Shown here: positions 41,851 to 55,002 of the stretch, piece by piece
Numbering within the stretch: position 1 is the stretch's first letter
Layout of the letters: each line of letters opens with the position of its first letter
From: Corallochytrium limacisporum
Taxonomy: Eukaryota > Opisthokonta
Length of the DNA stretch: 64,000 nucleotides
NCBI GenBank assembly: GCA_002811645.1
Contig: PDIP01000006.1
Location: 62,001-126,000, forward strand
Direction: 5' to 3'
Notes under the pieces: generated by a model
The model's input: only the letters and a program-made list of their open reading frames with translations
What the model was told of the DNA's origin: nothing
Databases searched by the model: none
Position numbers and translations under genes: made by a program

Positions 41851-42663
41851 GGTCGAGCATTGTCTTGACCACTGCAGTCAGTGTGTTATACGAAGTTAGC
41901 ACTTCCTAAATCTTGGCAACCAGCCATAGAGTGCGATCATGCCCACTCATGTACCATTCAGTTTACTTAGGTTAGGTAATGCGATTCTAGTTTCGTCGAA
42001 GACTGGTAACACATCCTACATAAACATCTTTGGAACGGTGGTTGTCTGCGCAACATCTCAGCCATCCAGACAACTGTAAGATCCTACCTTCCCCCCTCCC
42101 CCAGCCATTCTCCCTCACTTGCCGAAATTGACCTTCTCTGTGTTGCGACACAACTCCTCTGCAAGCCCAAACTTTTTGAACTCACTAGGCAGGTGTATGC
42201 CTCGAAGATCAGACTCTCCTCTGGCCATGTCTTCGTTGTCCCCCTCCCCCTCTCCCTCCCCCGCAGCCCAATTTAGGCCCGGACCGAATCTCTTTCTCTC
42301 TCAGTCCCACCGGTGTGATTGATCTTCGGGCTTCGGGGAACGGTGTATAGTTCTTCGGTTGAGCCCACTTTCTCCCCAGTGCTGCCAAGCTTAAGAATTC
42401 CCAATGCGACCATCAGGCGCCAACATCAGGGCAAGATGTACACTATGCTAGTGTATGGCTGTGCGCGGAATGCCGCGGCGTCATCAACATCATGACACAT
42501 GGTTGGCGTTCTCTCTCTTTTCCAACCGAGCTTGAACCTCTCTCCTCCATGTTCTGGCGAACTTGACGGGAATATCGCTACTGTCCGCAAAGAAATTCTA
42601 TCATAGTGCCTTGGTACGAAAACATTAGTAACCTATTGTCCTACTTAGTGACCAAATTGCGGT

Positions 42664-42924
42664 ATGTTTTTCGTCGTCCCCACTGCGTTTCATCGATCTA
42701 CACTTGGCGAGGGCCTTTTGGTATTCCACAAAGATTTGGAGAGGGCGTGCCCACGAGCAATTGTCAGTGTCTACATGCAATCTAGTCTTTGTATGACTGC
42801 CTCTTGGAGTTCTTCGATGAGGATACATATCGATGAAGCAGTGAAGGTTTACGATGTGGCTGACGGGCCCGCTGGTTTAGCCCGACTCTTGAAGTTGGTT
42901 TGGAAGGAGCTCGAGAGGCATTGA
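42664..42924 (+). pseudogene. Possible gene remnant or last exon
   Basis: The 86-codon ORF ends in IDEAVKVYDVADGPAGLARLLKLVWKELERH in protein-like amphipathic style. An overlapping frame just upstream reads SLYDCLLEFFDEDTYR, which would join it if one base were changed near 42830. This suggests a short broken gene or a final exon. I do not recognise the family and chance is not excluded. Confidence 0.2.
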
Positions 42925-44631
42925 GACATGCTGCGACACTCAGCGCAATGTAACCCATCACCACTCGCATCATCCTAAGGCCATCTCGAATTGTTTATAT
43001 CTTCGTTCCCGTCAATGGGCTGGTAAACCACCTCGTTTCCGTGGTTGTGGTTACATGACCCGTTTGTCCGACTCCGCGGTTGCCAAAGTAGGTGGAATGA
43101 AACGGTCTCATTGTACCCAATTCCAAAACCACAATGGAAAGCACGAAAGTCACAGACAAGTGTCGAACGTAAATCTACAATAAGAAACTTGTGTGTTGCG
43201 GTATTTTTTACTGAAACACTACTGTCATCTGCGGGGCCATCGCTCCCTGTCCACTCCCTCAAATCCCATGTCTTATGTCCTCGCAGATGTTGCAGTAAAT
43301 TCAAGATGCTAAATTAGTGGAAAGGACCAATAAAACTAAACGAAAAGCATCATTCAGGCCAAGAACTGGTGCCATCACAATGGGTTGAGTGGGGCATACA
43401 ATACATCCCTAAGACCAACTTAGAGTGACTAACATCTCCCTTCGACGAGCGCAGCTCCGGGGTCAGGAATGTCGGAGGAAAAAACACAACAGCTTCGAGA
43501 AGCAGAACGGTCAGTTGGCCCGAGCAACAATACCTCAGGTCCTGGGGGTTGACAGTCAGCCCTCCTTCACCGTTTCTGTTTCATATCTGGTCATTCTGCC
43601 AAAGTCAGCCCAGGAATCAATGCTCTATGAGGTGAATGGATCCTTCCCAGAATGTAGAACTCGAAGAGGGAAACGAATTGTTTGCGATAAGGGCGAACAT
43701 CAGCATCTTCGGATGTTCGACAACCATTCGCAATCGTGCGACTTGGTTCTCACAGTCCGGCGTGTAAGGACACGCCCCACTGCACATAGAGGATGTGCAC
43801 TAAAAAGAGCTCGTCCTCACCGGCGAAGTACAAAGATCCTCGTCTTTCATTGTGTCACCCACAGGGTCTAGCTTGTCCGAAATCAGCCTTCAACAACAAG
43901 CACAACGCATGCTAGGGACTTGATATTCCTCATTGCCTCGGGTGCCGCGCGGGGGGATTTCTGCAGTACTGGGATCTGGGCTCCTCAATTATCAAGCAAT
44001 GTGGCCCGTTCACAACAAAACTAGGACAGCCAAAGCCGCCAGCACCAGCCGTACCATCAGTCAGTAGTACAGTATTCGGAGGTTATTTTGACGGCACATA
44101 CAAACAATTTCTGGACCCAATGAGGCCCCGAATATGTTGAACCGAAAGGAGCGTGAACAGAAACGTTTAGTATGCTGACAAAAAGTGCAAGACTAGGAGA
44201 ACAGGAGGGTAGAAAGGCGGGCCGTTTTGGATGGGGACAAAAAATCATACATACCGTGGAGCTTTATGGGTCAGTTCTCAATGAGACGCTATGAAAGAAT
44301 ACGGAGATTGCTAAGGGGCTTGCCCTTGTTTCATTCCACACGCAAGAGAAATCTCCGTCATCGTTTGTTGAAAATACACAACATGCATTGTGTATTCTGA
44401 ACGAGGGAAGAAATACGGCATCGTCGCCGCCCATGTAGGCGTAAGAAGCTGTTTCTGTTTGTGCCGAGCCCGGTAAGATACACAGTTTTGATATAGTAGT
44501 ACCACAAGATAGTGTCGGGTACCATGCATTTCTGCCGGTCTCGTCATATAGTTCCTTTGTCGGGCGAGACCGACGGTGTTTATTGTTATGAATCTGCGGC
44601 ACCTAAGTTTTGAATCCCGCGATCGGGAAGG

Positions 44632-44645
44632 CCCCCCCGGGGGGG
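44632..44645. repeat. C7G7 palindrome
   Basis: Seven C followed directly by seven G, then AGGTGCGGAGCCCGCGG. It is the same class of tract as at 13362 and 39957. Confidence 0.85.
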
Positions 44646-47600
44646 AGGTGCGGAGCCCGCGGTAGACCGACGGAAATTGAAAGGTGACAGAGGGCCATAC
44701 GAACCTACGGGTAGCCTTTGTGTGAGGGGTGACGATTGGGATCTTTGAACCCGATGACCCACCGTCCCCGACGTTCCTCTCAAAATTGAAACTGGTTCAA
44801 ACACACGCCCACGGTGGAATACTGGGAGCAGCTGCGGGGAAGCGCATTAGATTTGTTAGGGGTGCAGTTTCAGCAACTGACAAGTACGCGAATACACATG
44901 GTAAGGGCCACCTTCGACTCTTCATTTTGCCGGTTAAATTCGATTAATTCCGAACGAGGGTTTCACGGGTATGCCAAGTTGCAGAGCATCATCTGCACCA
45001 ACATGCTCGTTTTGGGACACTATTATTCTGAGGCCATAGCACCGAACGATGTCGAGATTCCAGGGACCCGAATGCGACACTGAAGCACTACGAAACGAGC
45101 CGAGCAGATGGTAACCCCTTGCAGCCACAATGCAACAATCCGTGGAATCCATCGCCCCTTTTCTTCTTTCGTGGACCATTCTCAATAGAAGCGACAGCAT
45201 TGAAAAGGAATTTCCAAACAGTCACACAAGAGTAGATTCTCTTCTAGACTTAGCCACGCAGCATCGACTTGTACGCATCCAGGAATCGCCGCATATGATG
45301 AGCGTCTTACGCAATATATGGGTCCTTCCCCAATCACATCACATCTGCTTCCTATTTAGCGCATGGGCCAATCCAAAGATTTTTTATATGCAGCGCATAC
45401 CTTTTCATTGCATTCTTCTCACAGGGGCATGAAAGACTTCTTTTGGTGACCCTAGTTTCCCTTTCTATCGTTGGCTTACTCTTTGTATCTGGATTTCATT
45501 GAATAAACTACAAGGCCAATTTCTCATTCCTTCCATTGGTACTTTCCTGGGATGTGGATCATCGTACGCATAGCGATCTAACCTCACATTATATCAGAAA
45601 TGGTTTCGAAAGGACCCCTTCCAAATTGATAGACAATGTACTACACACTCTGCAACGACAAGCAATACGGGCGTTTCTACTGTGATAGCCTCCGCGCAAT
45701 AATTCACGCGTGTTTCATTTGCTGTGCGCATCCATCACACCGGTATGTGACTGAAAGGAATCGTGGAGGGAGCGAGAGGGAAAGGAATAACGGGGAAGAG
45801 TTCTGTCTGTTGAAATTTCTGGGGAGGCCCGTACCCTCAGAGTGAGTGAGCAAGAGCAACGAGCTGCTTTCTTTGACATCCAAATTGGTTCTGTGAGTGC
45901 TACCCGGGGAGCAATGGAATTTTGCAGACGTAGAAGAATGACTCAGTACCTCCTGAAGAAGGATTTTCTTCCATCACTTTTTGTTTTCGTTGTTGGAAAA
46001 GAAACACCACTTCTTTTCCTTCTTTCTTCTTTGTACATCCTGCTAACGTCTGGTTCTTTCACGTCCGGCTCCATGATGTATCGAATCATCACGCATCGCT
46101 TTCGCACATCTCTCAAGCGATCGGTGGCCCACTTCTGCCTATAGTCAAGGATCATGTGCCACTGGCAAATGCTCTGTCACGTCTACCATCATCGACCACT
46201 TGACGCCCACACACGGACAGTCCATTATGAACAAAGCTATGTGTGCACATCATCGTAGTGCACATGTGTGTGTGTGTTGCACATGCGCAGTTGCCAGTTC
46301 TTTCTCCATTTTTGCTGGATGGAACCTGAACCTTCCAACCCCGGGTGGCCATATCATGGATAGAGAAACAACGAACTTGCACATGAATTGCGACAAGACG
46401 GAAACTAAGTCCCAAGAGCTCTTATGACGGCTGCGAGTATAGTAACAACATGTGCCACATGAACACTAGATGGTTGTGAAGAAACGAGATCACTTAGCAC
46501 GTTCAAAGATTGTTCATCCATAGGCCGAGGTAGTAGAGAACACCACAACGCATGGAAAGGAAACGATCGACAGTTTTAAAAGCGAACAACGTTGCAAAAT
46601 GCGCTCTGCGCATCAGCGATTGGAACAACACTAGGCCTGTTGTTGGCTGTGTTTGTTACGCACCTGATTCACTCTCCAGTCCCTGATGCTAGAGAGAAGA
46701 CCAAGGATTGTTGCAAATTGAAGCAAGACAAGCTAAGTTCGTGCACGGCAAAACGAAGGGAAAACTATCCAATGGCTTCATGTTTTCACAGGTCTACAAA
46801 CGTTTTGAGCACCTGGTTCATCATCGCCCGGCGACAAAGGTACGGCGGAATTGAGCGGCTCAAGCAGACATGTCCAGACAGACAACACTTGTCGTTTATT
46901 CGAACAACGCATATTGTGAAACACTCTTTACCAGATGCATCTGCCAACAGTGTTGCCGTGTGTTGTGGAAACGGACTGAGTTCGTCCATGTGTGACATTG
47001 GTTTGTATGCCGATCTTTGCCAAAGTCCCCGGCACGAGTTTCCAATCTGCCAAACCTGAAGCTTCCCCCCTCCCATTCCTTTCCCCGCTCTTCCCCCTCC
47101 CCCTTTTCTTCGCCCTTCTCATTCGTTTTATTTCTTGTTGACTTCCTCTTCGGTGGTTTTGGATTTGCTTCTTGTGATTATCGTGTTTTGCAGGGGTGTA
47201 GGATCCAAGGGTATGGTCGCGTTGCGCTGAGAATTTAATATTCAGGCATACCAAGATATGAACCTTCCCGCTTGAGCGTTGGTGACGATTCAGAGTCGTC
47301 ACGAATGGGACTGTAGAATACGCCTAATAGCAACGTTCGACTACCCCAATCGGACCGCACCGCCGAGAAAATTGAAAGTGTCCATTTAGCTCTATTATTG
47401 CGTGTTTTATCAGGCATGTTGTGGCAAACTCTTGCCTGTTCAACGAAAAATCTCCTTTTCCCCCACACGCTTGTCTGGGTGTGTCTACCGGGTTTCGCGG
47501 TCCCATAGTAAGATACAGGTGTGTATTCCACATCAAACACAAGCGTTTTAGGATGGGAAGCTCCGTTACGCTGAAAACGAAGGAAACAAAGCCTAGGAAG

Positions 47601-49468
47601 AATACAGAGGCAAAATGCAGACTTGAGGGTGTTTGTGGTCATAGCAGTACATCTCCGCTGTCAATAACGAAGAAATTGTCACCTACTTTGCTGCACCTTC
47701 AAAGCAACCCCAGGCCTGTTCTCCATGCAACTCCACCGCTATAGATGAGAGAGTACTAGATTTGGAGGGGAGTAGGAAACTCCATAACAGGGATCCAGCC
47801 TGGGGCGCCCCGGTGGCTCGTCAGGGTCACTCCCGCGAAGTATTAAATATACGTGCTTCATGATCAAGGAGGAGATGAACTGAAATCTCTTTCTCTGAGG
47901 GAAGAGTCTCTGCTATTTTTTTTGTTGATTTTTCTAGCATACCACACCTCAGGCGTAGTAGTGAGAGAGAAAGAGCACGGCCAACCACAGGAAACATAAA
48001 CTCTTCGGTCCCACTCATACAGTATAAGCCCCACTGTTTTCTCTCATCCATACCCGCTAGTCGTGCGTCTTTGCCAGAGGTTTCTAATAGATGGACCAGG
48101 ACCATGATTTCGGATGCATGAAACTTTTAAAGAATTTTCTTGCTCCTGCCGCACCCTGTCTCTTCCCCTCACTGAGATCCAATTCCCATGATCTCATCGT
48201 TCATCAATGAGTGGGAAGAAGCCCCCACAATGCAAAAGTTTGAAAAGTCTTTGGCATGCTACGGGAATATAGGTATGTGGCATTCTGAAACTGGCTCCTC
48301 GAGCGGGAGGTGACTACTTGTGGTGATGCAAGTTATCTGTTGCCACCATTCTTGGTTGAACTGAAACTGGAGACACTAAGGCAAGACCAGAGTGAAAGTC
48401 GCGGTCAAATTTAAGGAGAGCAGGAACAGAGGGGAGGGGAGGGGGGGGGGAAAGGTGGCGAACCTAAGGCAGGGAACAGAAGCCACAGCGAAGAAAGCGG
48501 GATCCGGAAAAGCAACCCCCCCTCCGTCTTCCTCTGGCTGCCAGTGGCTTAGCGACCGTAACGGGCAGGGAGGAGGTGCCATGTATTGCTGAGCCGTCAA
48601 AGCAAGAAATTCATCAGCGGCAGCATCAGACGGATTCTACCACGGAGGTTTAGAGAACAAAGACAGTATAATAAGTACGGGACAAGCGGGGAAGCAGGGG
48701 GTTGGGGTTTGACCTGAGGCCGCTGCACCCTGACTGCTCTCCTCTGTGGTGTATTTGGGTTGGGATTGCCGGCGCAGCCCACACTTGCAAGGGGGAGGGA
48801 CCGTGAGTGATAAGCGGGAGTACCGGAGCAAGATACAGGGAGGCAAGAGATCGGGAATGTCGTCGTCCTTCTCTCTCTTGGTGTCTTCTTGACGTGTGCT
48901 GGCTTAGTCCTCAGAAATCTTGCGGTGTAGAGATACTGTTTCTTTCTTTGTGTCTTGTGAGGTATTTTTCAGCAGGTATTGCTCCGTTCCCCTCCATTTA
49001 TTAAGCACCGACCTGATCTTCTTGGTGCACCGGGGTATGGCGGGTTTTCTAAATGCCGACCCGCGATCTGAGAAGAGGGAAGAACGAAGAAGAGGGGAAG
49101 AGGGAAAGAGGGGGAAGCCGGGTGACGGGGTTCAATGAAGTCTTCGCGACAATCTTTGCGTCGATGATTTTGTTTATGCAATCCCTAGGAGACTCCTATG
49201 AGATATTGAATGTGCAACTCTACCCCTAGTTTGCAACATATGCGTGCAGGATCATGATGCGAGGATTTTGGAGGGAAACGGTTGCGGATTTGCAGGCAGA
49301 GGTATTTGTATGATCAAGTCTATGTACGCTGCTTGGGTTGTGGTACTTCATCAAGCCACTGTGATTCTCCTTGAACCTACGATACTTGATAGAAACAACT
49401 GGGATATGTTGGCCCAGATCCTTAAGCCCGGAACCATTGGACATCAGGTGTATTTCGATAATGAAGCA

Positions 49469-50467
49469 ATGAGCGTGCGGAATACAGTACCCAAGTTCAT
49501 CGAGACGTTACGCGACTTGGTTGATAACCCAGCGCTTGACAATGAGATCCGTTGGAATGAGTCCGGTACTTCCATCGTCATCCTTGATATTGAAGGGCTC
49601 TCCAAGAATGTGTTGAGCAATGTCTTCAAGAGCTCAAATTTTGCCAGCTTTGTGCGGCAGTTGAACATGTACGGTTTCCGCAAGGTCCATGAGCTCAGCG
49701 GTATCTCGCGAAAACCCCTTACAGTCTTTCATCACCCCGATTTTGTGCGCAGCCAGCCCGCTAGGATGAGCCGGATTGTTCGCAGACAGAACGCGAAGAA
49801 GGCCAAGCGCGAACGCTATGAAAAGGGAGCAATGATGCAGATGACTGGAGGCTACCCTTCTCTAGGGGCGGACATGTCCTCCCATTTGCCCTTGGGCTTT
49901 GATCCTGCCTACTATCTACAGGGGCATCAGCGGTCATCATTTACACACAGTGATCAGTCGGACTCATCAGTGAAGGGTGTTACTGACTCTGGATTCTCAC
50001 CGAGTCTGCAGTACTATGCACAACTGACGCAATCAGGGAGTCCGAGCATTGACTTTTATTCTGGCCAGAACTTGCGCCTTACACAGCACATCCACAACCG
50101 AAGAAGCGATTCTCCCATTGCTGACTCTCAGGATCCCTATGGTCAGCAAGATCAAACTGCTGCCTGGAGACCTCCCTTTGCCTACGAGAGCCAGAACCGC
50201 GCCTACACGGGCTACAAAGGACAGGCTGATATGCCTCGGCCCTTTGGCCTCCTGGACCAAACCTATTCGGACATGCCAGCTGTAGGCCCAAACCTGAAGA
50301 GCACAGCTGTGTCACAGGGATCCCCTGGCTCAGGTCATCCTGGAGTAGACGTTCAGGAAGCTAGGGCACCCACAGGCGCAGGCGCTCCCAACAGTGCTGC
50401 CCAGCTCCAGTACTTCAAGCACGCGGGGGTCACTGATCTGCCCGGTGCGAGCAATGACCTCCCGTAG
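49469..50467 (+). CDS. HSF-type DNA-binding transcription factor (HSF-B)
   Basis: The ATG at 49469 (MSVRNTVPKF) is chosen over in-frame upstream ATG codons because the HSF domain begins a few residues later, as in HSF-A; the product is then 332 aa. The domain shows TVPKFIETLRDLV, IRWNESGTSIVI, SFVRQLNMYGFRKV and FHHPDF, followed by a basic patch (RRQNAKKAKRER) likely to act as a nuclear signal. The C-terminal two thirds are Ser/Gln/Tyr/Pro-rich and disordered, with no clear HR-A/B coiled coil. It retains the usual Ser before FVRQ that HSF-A has lost. The paralogue lies 7.6 kb away in head-to-head orientation, which suggests an old inverted duplication or shared regulation. Confidence 0.9.
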   Translation: MSVRNTVPKFIETLRDLVDNPALDNEIRWNESGTSIVILDIEGLSKNVLSNVFKSSNFASFVRQLNMYGFRKVHELSGISRKPLTVFHHPDFVRSQPARMSRIVRRQNAKKAKRERYEKGAMMQMTGGYPSLGADMSSHLPLGFDPAYYLQGHQRSSFTHSDQSDSSVKGVTDSGFSPSLQYYAQLTQSGSPSIDFYSGQNLRLTQHIHNRRSDSPIADSQDPYGQQDQTAAWRPPFAYESQNRAYTGYKGQADMPRPFGLLDQTYSDMPAVGPNLKSTAVSQGSPGSGHPGVDVQEARAPTGAGAPNSAAQLQYFKHAGVTDLPGASNDLP

Positions 50468-52716
50468 ATCCCACGCCAAATTGATAAAAAACACTAAGAT
50501 CGTCAATACTATGCTACCATCTACTAATTGCATACTTCCAATATTTGAATTATGTGGAGAACTGGTTTCCTCTTCCGTATGTGAATTCCGCCTATTCAGG
50601 ACTCCCGCCCTGTGACTGGATGTAATATTTCTCCCCCAAGGGCCTCTCATGCTCTCACCGTCTCGTTCGAGTGCGTCTCTGCACGCTATTCCAATGAAAG
50701 AATGAAACCTGAGAGAAAATACTTTCAAAGGCTTCAGTTTCTCGATAACTTCATAGATGAGAGATTTTTCTTTTTGGTCTGCTTGTCTTGTCCACACCAG
50801 AAATAAAGTATGCGCACATAGTGATATTATCTGTTCCCATAGCCAACACTAGATCGCGATTTGGCTACCCACCATCTCCAAATGCGACAAAGCTAGTGTC
50901 CCCTCCTCCCCCTCCTTCCTTGACGGGCAGCGGACTGCGAGAAATGTATGTAACATTACAACATAGGTTGAGTATAACACGGTCATTCGCGGATCTCGCT
51001 TTCATCCTCAATCTGAATATGTGACTCATGCATATGTCTCGTATTGGATGGATCGGGAAACTGTGACGTATTCGCCCACCACCACAGTTTTAGAATAGTA
51101 TTCAGTTCGAACACTCAACAACAAGCAACTTCATCATTCGAATGGAATGTTTTTGTTTTTCTTTTCAAAGAGAGAAGTGACCAAGCAGAACAGTCATAGT
51201 GTGGTGGTAGTATTGCAACAGAGTTATAATGTTCTTATGCGGCCGCACCCTTCCTCCTGTCCGGACATCCTAAACACCCATATCGTCCGCTCCTGATGTT
51301 TCATTCTAAATGTCGGATATGGTGCACCTAGATACACTTTCCTGGTGCATACTTTTTCAACGACGCAGTGTCTCTTTTGCGGAATCCCTGCACCCATTCT
51401 TCAGCTTCACACGCACTCTACAAGTTGCATATGTTAGAAAGTAATGACGACTATAAGTTCGCCTTACCACTAGTGGGTAAGCAGGACGAACCGGTGAAGG
51501 AACGCTGATTATGAAGGTCAAGGTACTCGTGTGGGTTCGTGGTGACCACCGGTGGTATTGCGAAATCTCCGGCGTCTGTGGATCTCGCTTGTTTGACACT
51601 GCCGGCTCTAGGGTCTAGGGGTGCGGAGAAAATGAGAGTAGCTGAGATGGAGGAGGGGGCCTCTTGTGAGCACTAAGTGCTGCGGAGATTCTAAGGGACT
51701 AGTGTGAGTTCCTGCTTTCCTTCTCGATCCCAATCTAAATAGACCGTGCGGGCATACATTGTGTGTACCCGCCGGGACATGCGAAAACCCTGCAACGGAC
51801 ATGCGCAGAAAAACGATGGAGACTGGTTTCCTGCTGCTCCTGTTGCGGTCACTAACGGATGAAAGAGGTGTCGTTCTTGCCAATACAGATCAAGTTCTCA
51901 TCCATCGTGCAACCTTTTGGTTGCGCGCAAATATTTCCACCGTATAAATCATAGATGGCTCAAATGCGCCATCATCCAATCCTCGCCACAGACACATGAA
52001 GGAAAAGTTTTTGTAATTGGCTATATATTTTCAATATCATCAGGAGTCCTTGATTGGCCTGTGTTCAGCGAAACTGAGCTGTGCCTATTGGCCAACACCT
52101 GATCGAGGAAAAAGAACAGGCACTACACACTGACTCAAAGCCATCGTCAGAATCTTCCAGCTCTTGAAGTATGGTCCAACCGCCGATTGGCCGCCTATAT
52201 ATTCAATATGGTCGAAGGAAACTCATTTCCATAGCAGTAGTGATTCTGGGGGAATGCCCTCTGGAATGTGAAAGTATTCGGCTGAAGCCCCCCCCGCGGC
52301 GGCCCGGCGGGGGATGCTTTTGAGTACTAGGGAGGGGAAGTTCGTCGCTCCTTCAATGGGTTCAACCAAAATGATGACTCTTATGTGAGGGGAACCGGCG
52401 TATAGTATTGGCTGCAGACGTTGACCGTAGCCCGCCAGCCAGTGTCCCGGCCGAAGCCGAAAGAAGAGATGTCACTGAATGCCTCCACCAGGACAAAACC
52501 ATACAAATCACAGTCCAAAACAGGCATATGATGTTTCATAGCCTACATAGCGTATCATACACACTCTTTTCCCCAGCATCGCAACGAACTAGGAATGGCC
52601 GGGCTGCATACATACCCAAAACTTTGCATGATCTGTTTCTGCAGCTGGAGTCCAGCGGGAGCAGCAGGCAGTACGATAGTGCGCCATTGTTGAAGTAGTC
52701 ATCACTTAAGAGTTCT

Positions 52717-53035
52717 AGTCGATTACGACCCGCCGTATATTCCCCCCGCAAGCTTATGGTTTCGCTGAGGACACAAATGTAAGTCCTCTCTGCGTCAAGG
52801 AGCCTTCGCTACAATTATGATGCAACGTTACTCATCCGCAGAGATACCGCATTCCTAAAGTGCTGGCATTTGCGATAACAACAAACGTTACCATAACCGA
52901 TCCTCCAATAGATGGTGCAGCTCCCAGGGGTGCGTCCGTTGAGGAATGTGCGCACTTAGACCAGTGCCTAGCATCCAAATCGCGGCTGTCGCCAATTTCG
53001 GGCCAGCCACTGCGGTCCGAGATTCGCTGCGGCTA
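52717..53035 (+). other. Possible two-exon coding segment
   Basis: After a TAG at 52717-52719 (also a possible acceptor), one frame reads IFPPQAYGFAEDTN up to a GTAAGT donor at 52779. A CAG acceptor at 52839-52841 gives a 63-nt intron and the same frame continues RYRIPKVLAFAITTNVTI to a TAA near 53033-53035. The text is protein-like across the junction and the splice sites are good. I do not recognise the protein and see no clear start. It could be part of a gene with more exons, or a decayed gene. Confidence 0.3.
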
Positions 53036-53924
53036 AGATTATGGGCAGCGCACTATGACGGGATTTGCTGGCCGGAAATACCGGGCCCTCCACCCTGGGG
53101 TGAAGAGACGCTGAACCCCGATGTCTTGATGAAGAGTTTGGTCCGAGATGCTTCGATTCCGCATTTGCGAGGATGACTCTTGTGATCTGCTCAGATCGGA
53201 CGCGCGGAGGAGAGGAGAGAAATTCCGTCCCCACACATTCTCCCAAAGACTGCAAAGGAGCTGGCGTAAAGCAAGTCTCTGAAATGTTGGCATCGTGTCG
53301 CACACTGTCACTGCAAACTTTTGACGAAGTTCACTGCATAAGTCAGCTTTTGCCTCATTCCAGGTACAGGTGTTCCCATCTTCCGGCAGTAGTCCGACTG
53401 AAACAGATTGACGTATAGGAAGAGATGATCAAACTCTGAAGATGGACTATTCGGGCATGGCCTGTCGGTACGGCAGAGTATCTAATGCCACAAAAGCGGA
53501 TCCAGCACATCAAGTTGTACAGACTGGGGCTATGAACATTAAAATCAAGGACAGAAAAAGTAGGAGCTACGGCAGGAATCGAATGCTTGGCATGTTGGTG
53601 ACCGTCGGCCGGGGTACGGTACCTGGGACCCGCGACCTGACGTGGTACGAAACTTTGTTTCCTCGAGACCTGTGAATGGACAGAAGTGATAGACATGTTA
53701 TTCACAGAGGTGTTAACACAGCATCATGAGCACATGATGCCCCTGCTCAGAACTTCCAACCTCTCCTTTTTGGATATGGGATCCGACACGAGCATTTAAC
53801 TTTGTGGCTATTCAATAGTCACATGCCCAGCCACAATTCGCAAAATGGTCTCTTGCCTTGCACAACCCTCGTGTTCTAGGCCTGCATCTGTGTACCAGTA
53901 CATTACCCATTTTTTGAAAATTGC

Positions 53925-54238
53925 AGGAACCCCGCACTCAACAACTCTGCCGCTCTTGTGGGCACGGCGAGATACCACCTACAATTGAATACCGGCTGTA
54001 CAACAAGAACGCATTCTGCTACAACGTGTACAGTTTGCTAACATGGTACGCAGAAGACAGCAGGTCACTATGCACTGTGTCCACGCAGATAATCATGTCC
54101 GCTTTGCGAAACAAACCTTGGATACCTGAGAGAAAATGCATCTGCTATGTGCGCGACCGTACGCAAACAAGAAGAAACTGCAAACTGATGAGCGACATGT
54201 GCAGGACCCACTTTCGCGACGAAAATGACAGTCGATGA
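53925..54238 (+). other. Possible exon after an ATTGCAG acceptor
   Basis: A typical acceptor (TTGCAG, ending near 53927) is followed by about 100 open codons containing LCRSCGHGEIPPTIEYRLY and NKNAFCYNVYSLLTW, which read like a folded domain with paired Cys. No donor or partner exon was found with confidence and the family is not recognised. Confidence 0.22.
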
Positions 54239-55002
54239 GCGGGTCTTGTAGCTATATGCGTACGGGGTGTTATCGTGTAATCAATTTCCGATACCTCTGT
54301 ACTGTTCCCATTAGTCCTGTTGTGCTGTGGTACTTTCATAGTTGAGTGTCAACTGGGTTGCAATACAGTGCTTTGCCGTTTGTTCCTCCTCTGCTTATCT
54401 CCAATCATCGAGGGTACTCTGTGATGAACCTGCGTTTCAAATAATTTGAAGCAGCCATCGCAGATACCACAATGCGACCGAGAAAGGGTGAAGACAGCAG
54501 GCTTGAAATGGAAAGTCTTTATTCGAGCACGGCAAGCCAAATGTTGGACACGCAGAAAATAAGGAGGAAGGGATACGAGTCTCGGATCTCCTACAACTCT
54601 GCCTTTTGCCCGGCACTGTGGAGGGGTGGGATCACTTTTGTTACATGTGTGGGGCATGTTAACTGTACGTGTCACATCATTGTGCGCAGTTAATCGCTGT
54701 ACACCTGTCTTTCACTGACCACGCAGAGAATTCTCGTAGAAGAAATGTTTGAACCGTCAGCCAGACGTACAGTGTATTTATTGACTCAGAAGTCAAGAAG
54801 CAAATTGAATTGCCATCGCTACTTGATGGAAATTAATTCGAATGTCATCAGGTAGCTATCGAACAACCCAATGTAATGTGAATAAGACAGTTGAAGAGGC
54901 AGCGAAAAAGAACACCTTGCAGCTCGCCCATCTTTAGCAATAACCATGGTATAAGCACAAAGTGACATGAGTTACTAGGTCGAGATTGTCAAACTTTAGG
55001 GG

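Larger units (their letters stand above)
41851..49468. other. 7.6-kb gene-poor region between the two HSF genes
   Basis: This is a divergent region between HSF-A (minus) and HSF-B (plus). ORFs are short and overlapping. Possible remnants are 42664-42924 (plus), the signal-peptide-like ORF at 46592-47059 (plus) and 47827-48105 (minus), none recognised. A C7G7 palindrome is at 44632-44645 and a G10 run at 48441-48450. A GT-rich run at 46265-46277 lies between GCACATG-type repeats. No mobile-element motif was seen. Confidence 0.45.
50468..55002. other. 4.5-kb gene-poor region between HSF-B and the LisH gene
   Basis: No complete gene is recognised. Possible exons are described separately at 52717-53035 and 53925-54238. 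A C8 tract with a GC-rich palindromic tail lies at 52288-52316, and a small perfect hairpin (GCAACC-TTTT-GGTTGC) near 51909-51924. ORFs on both strands are otherwise short and overlapping. Confidence 0.45.

Noticed and set aside
46592-47059. 155-codon ORF with a signal-peptide-like start
   Set aside because: A hydrophobic N-terminus alone is weak evidence; the rest is Cys- and Arg-scattered without pattern.
50330-50797. 155-codon minus-strand ORF overlapping the HSF-B 3' end
   Set aside because: A third of it is antisense to HSF-B coding sequence and no domain is seen, though its position would suit a convergent partner.
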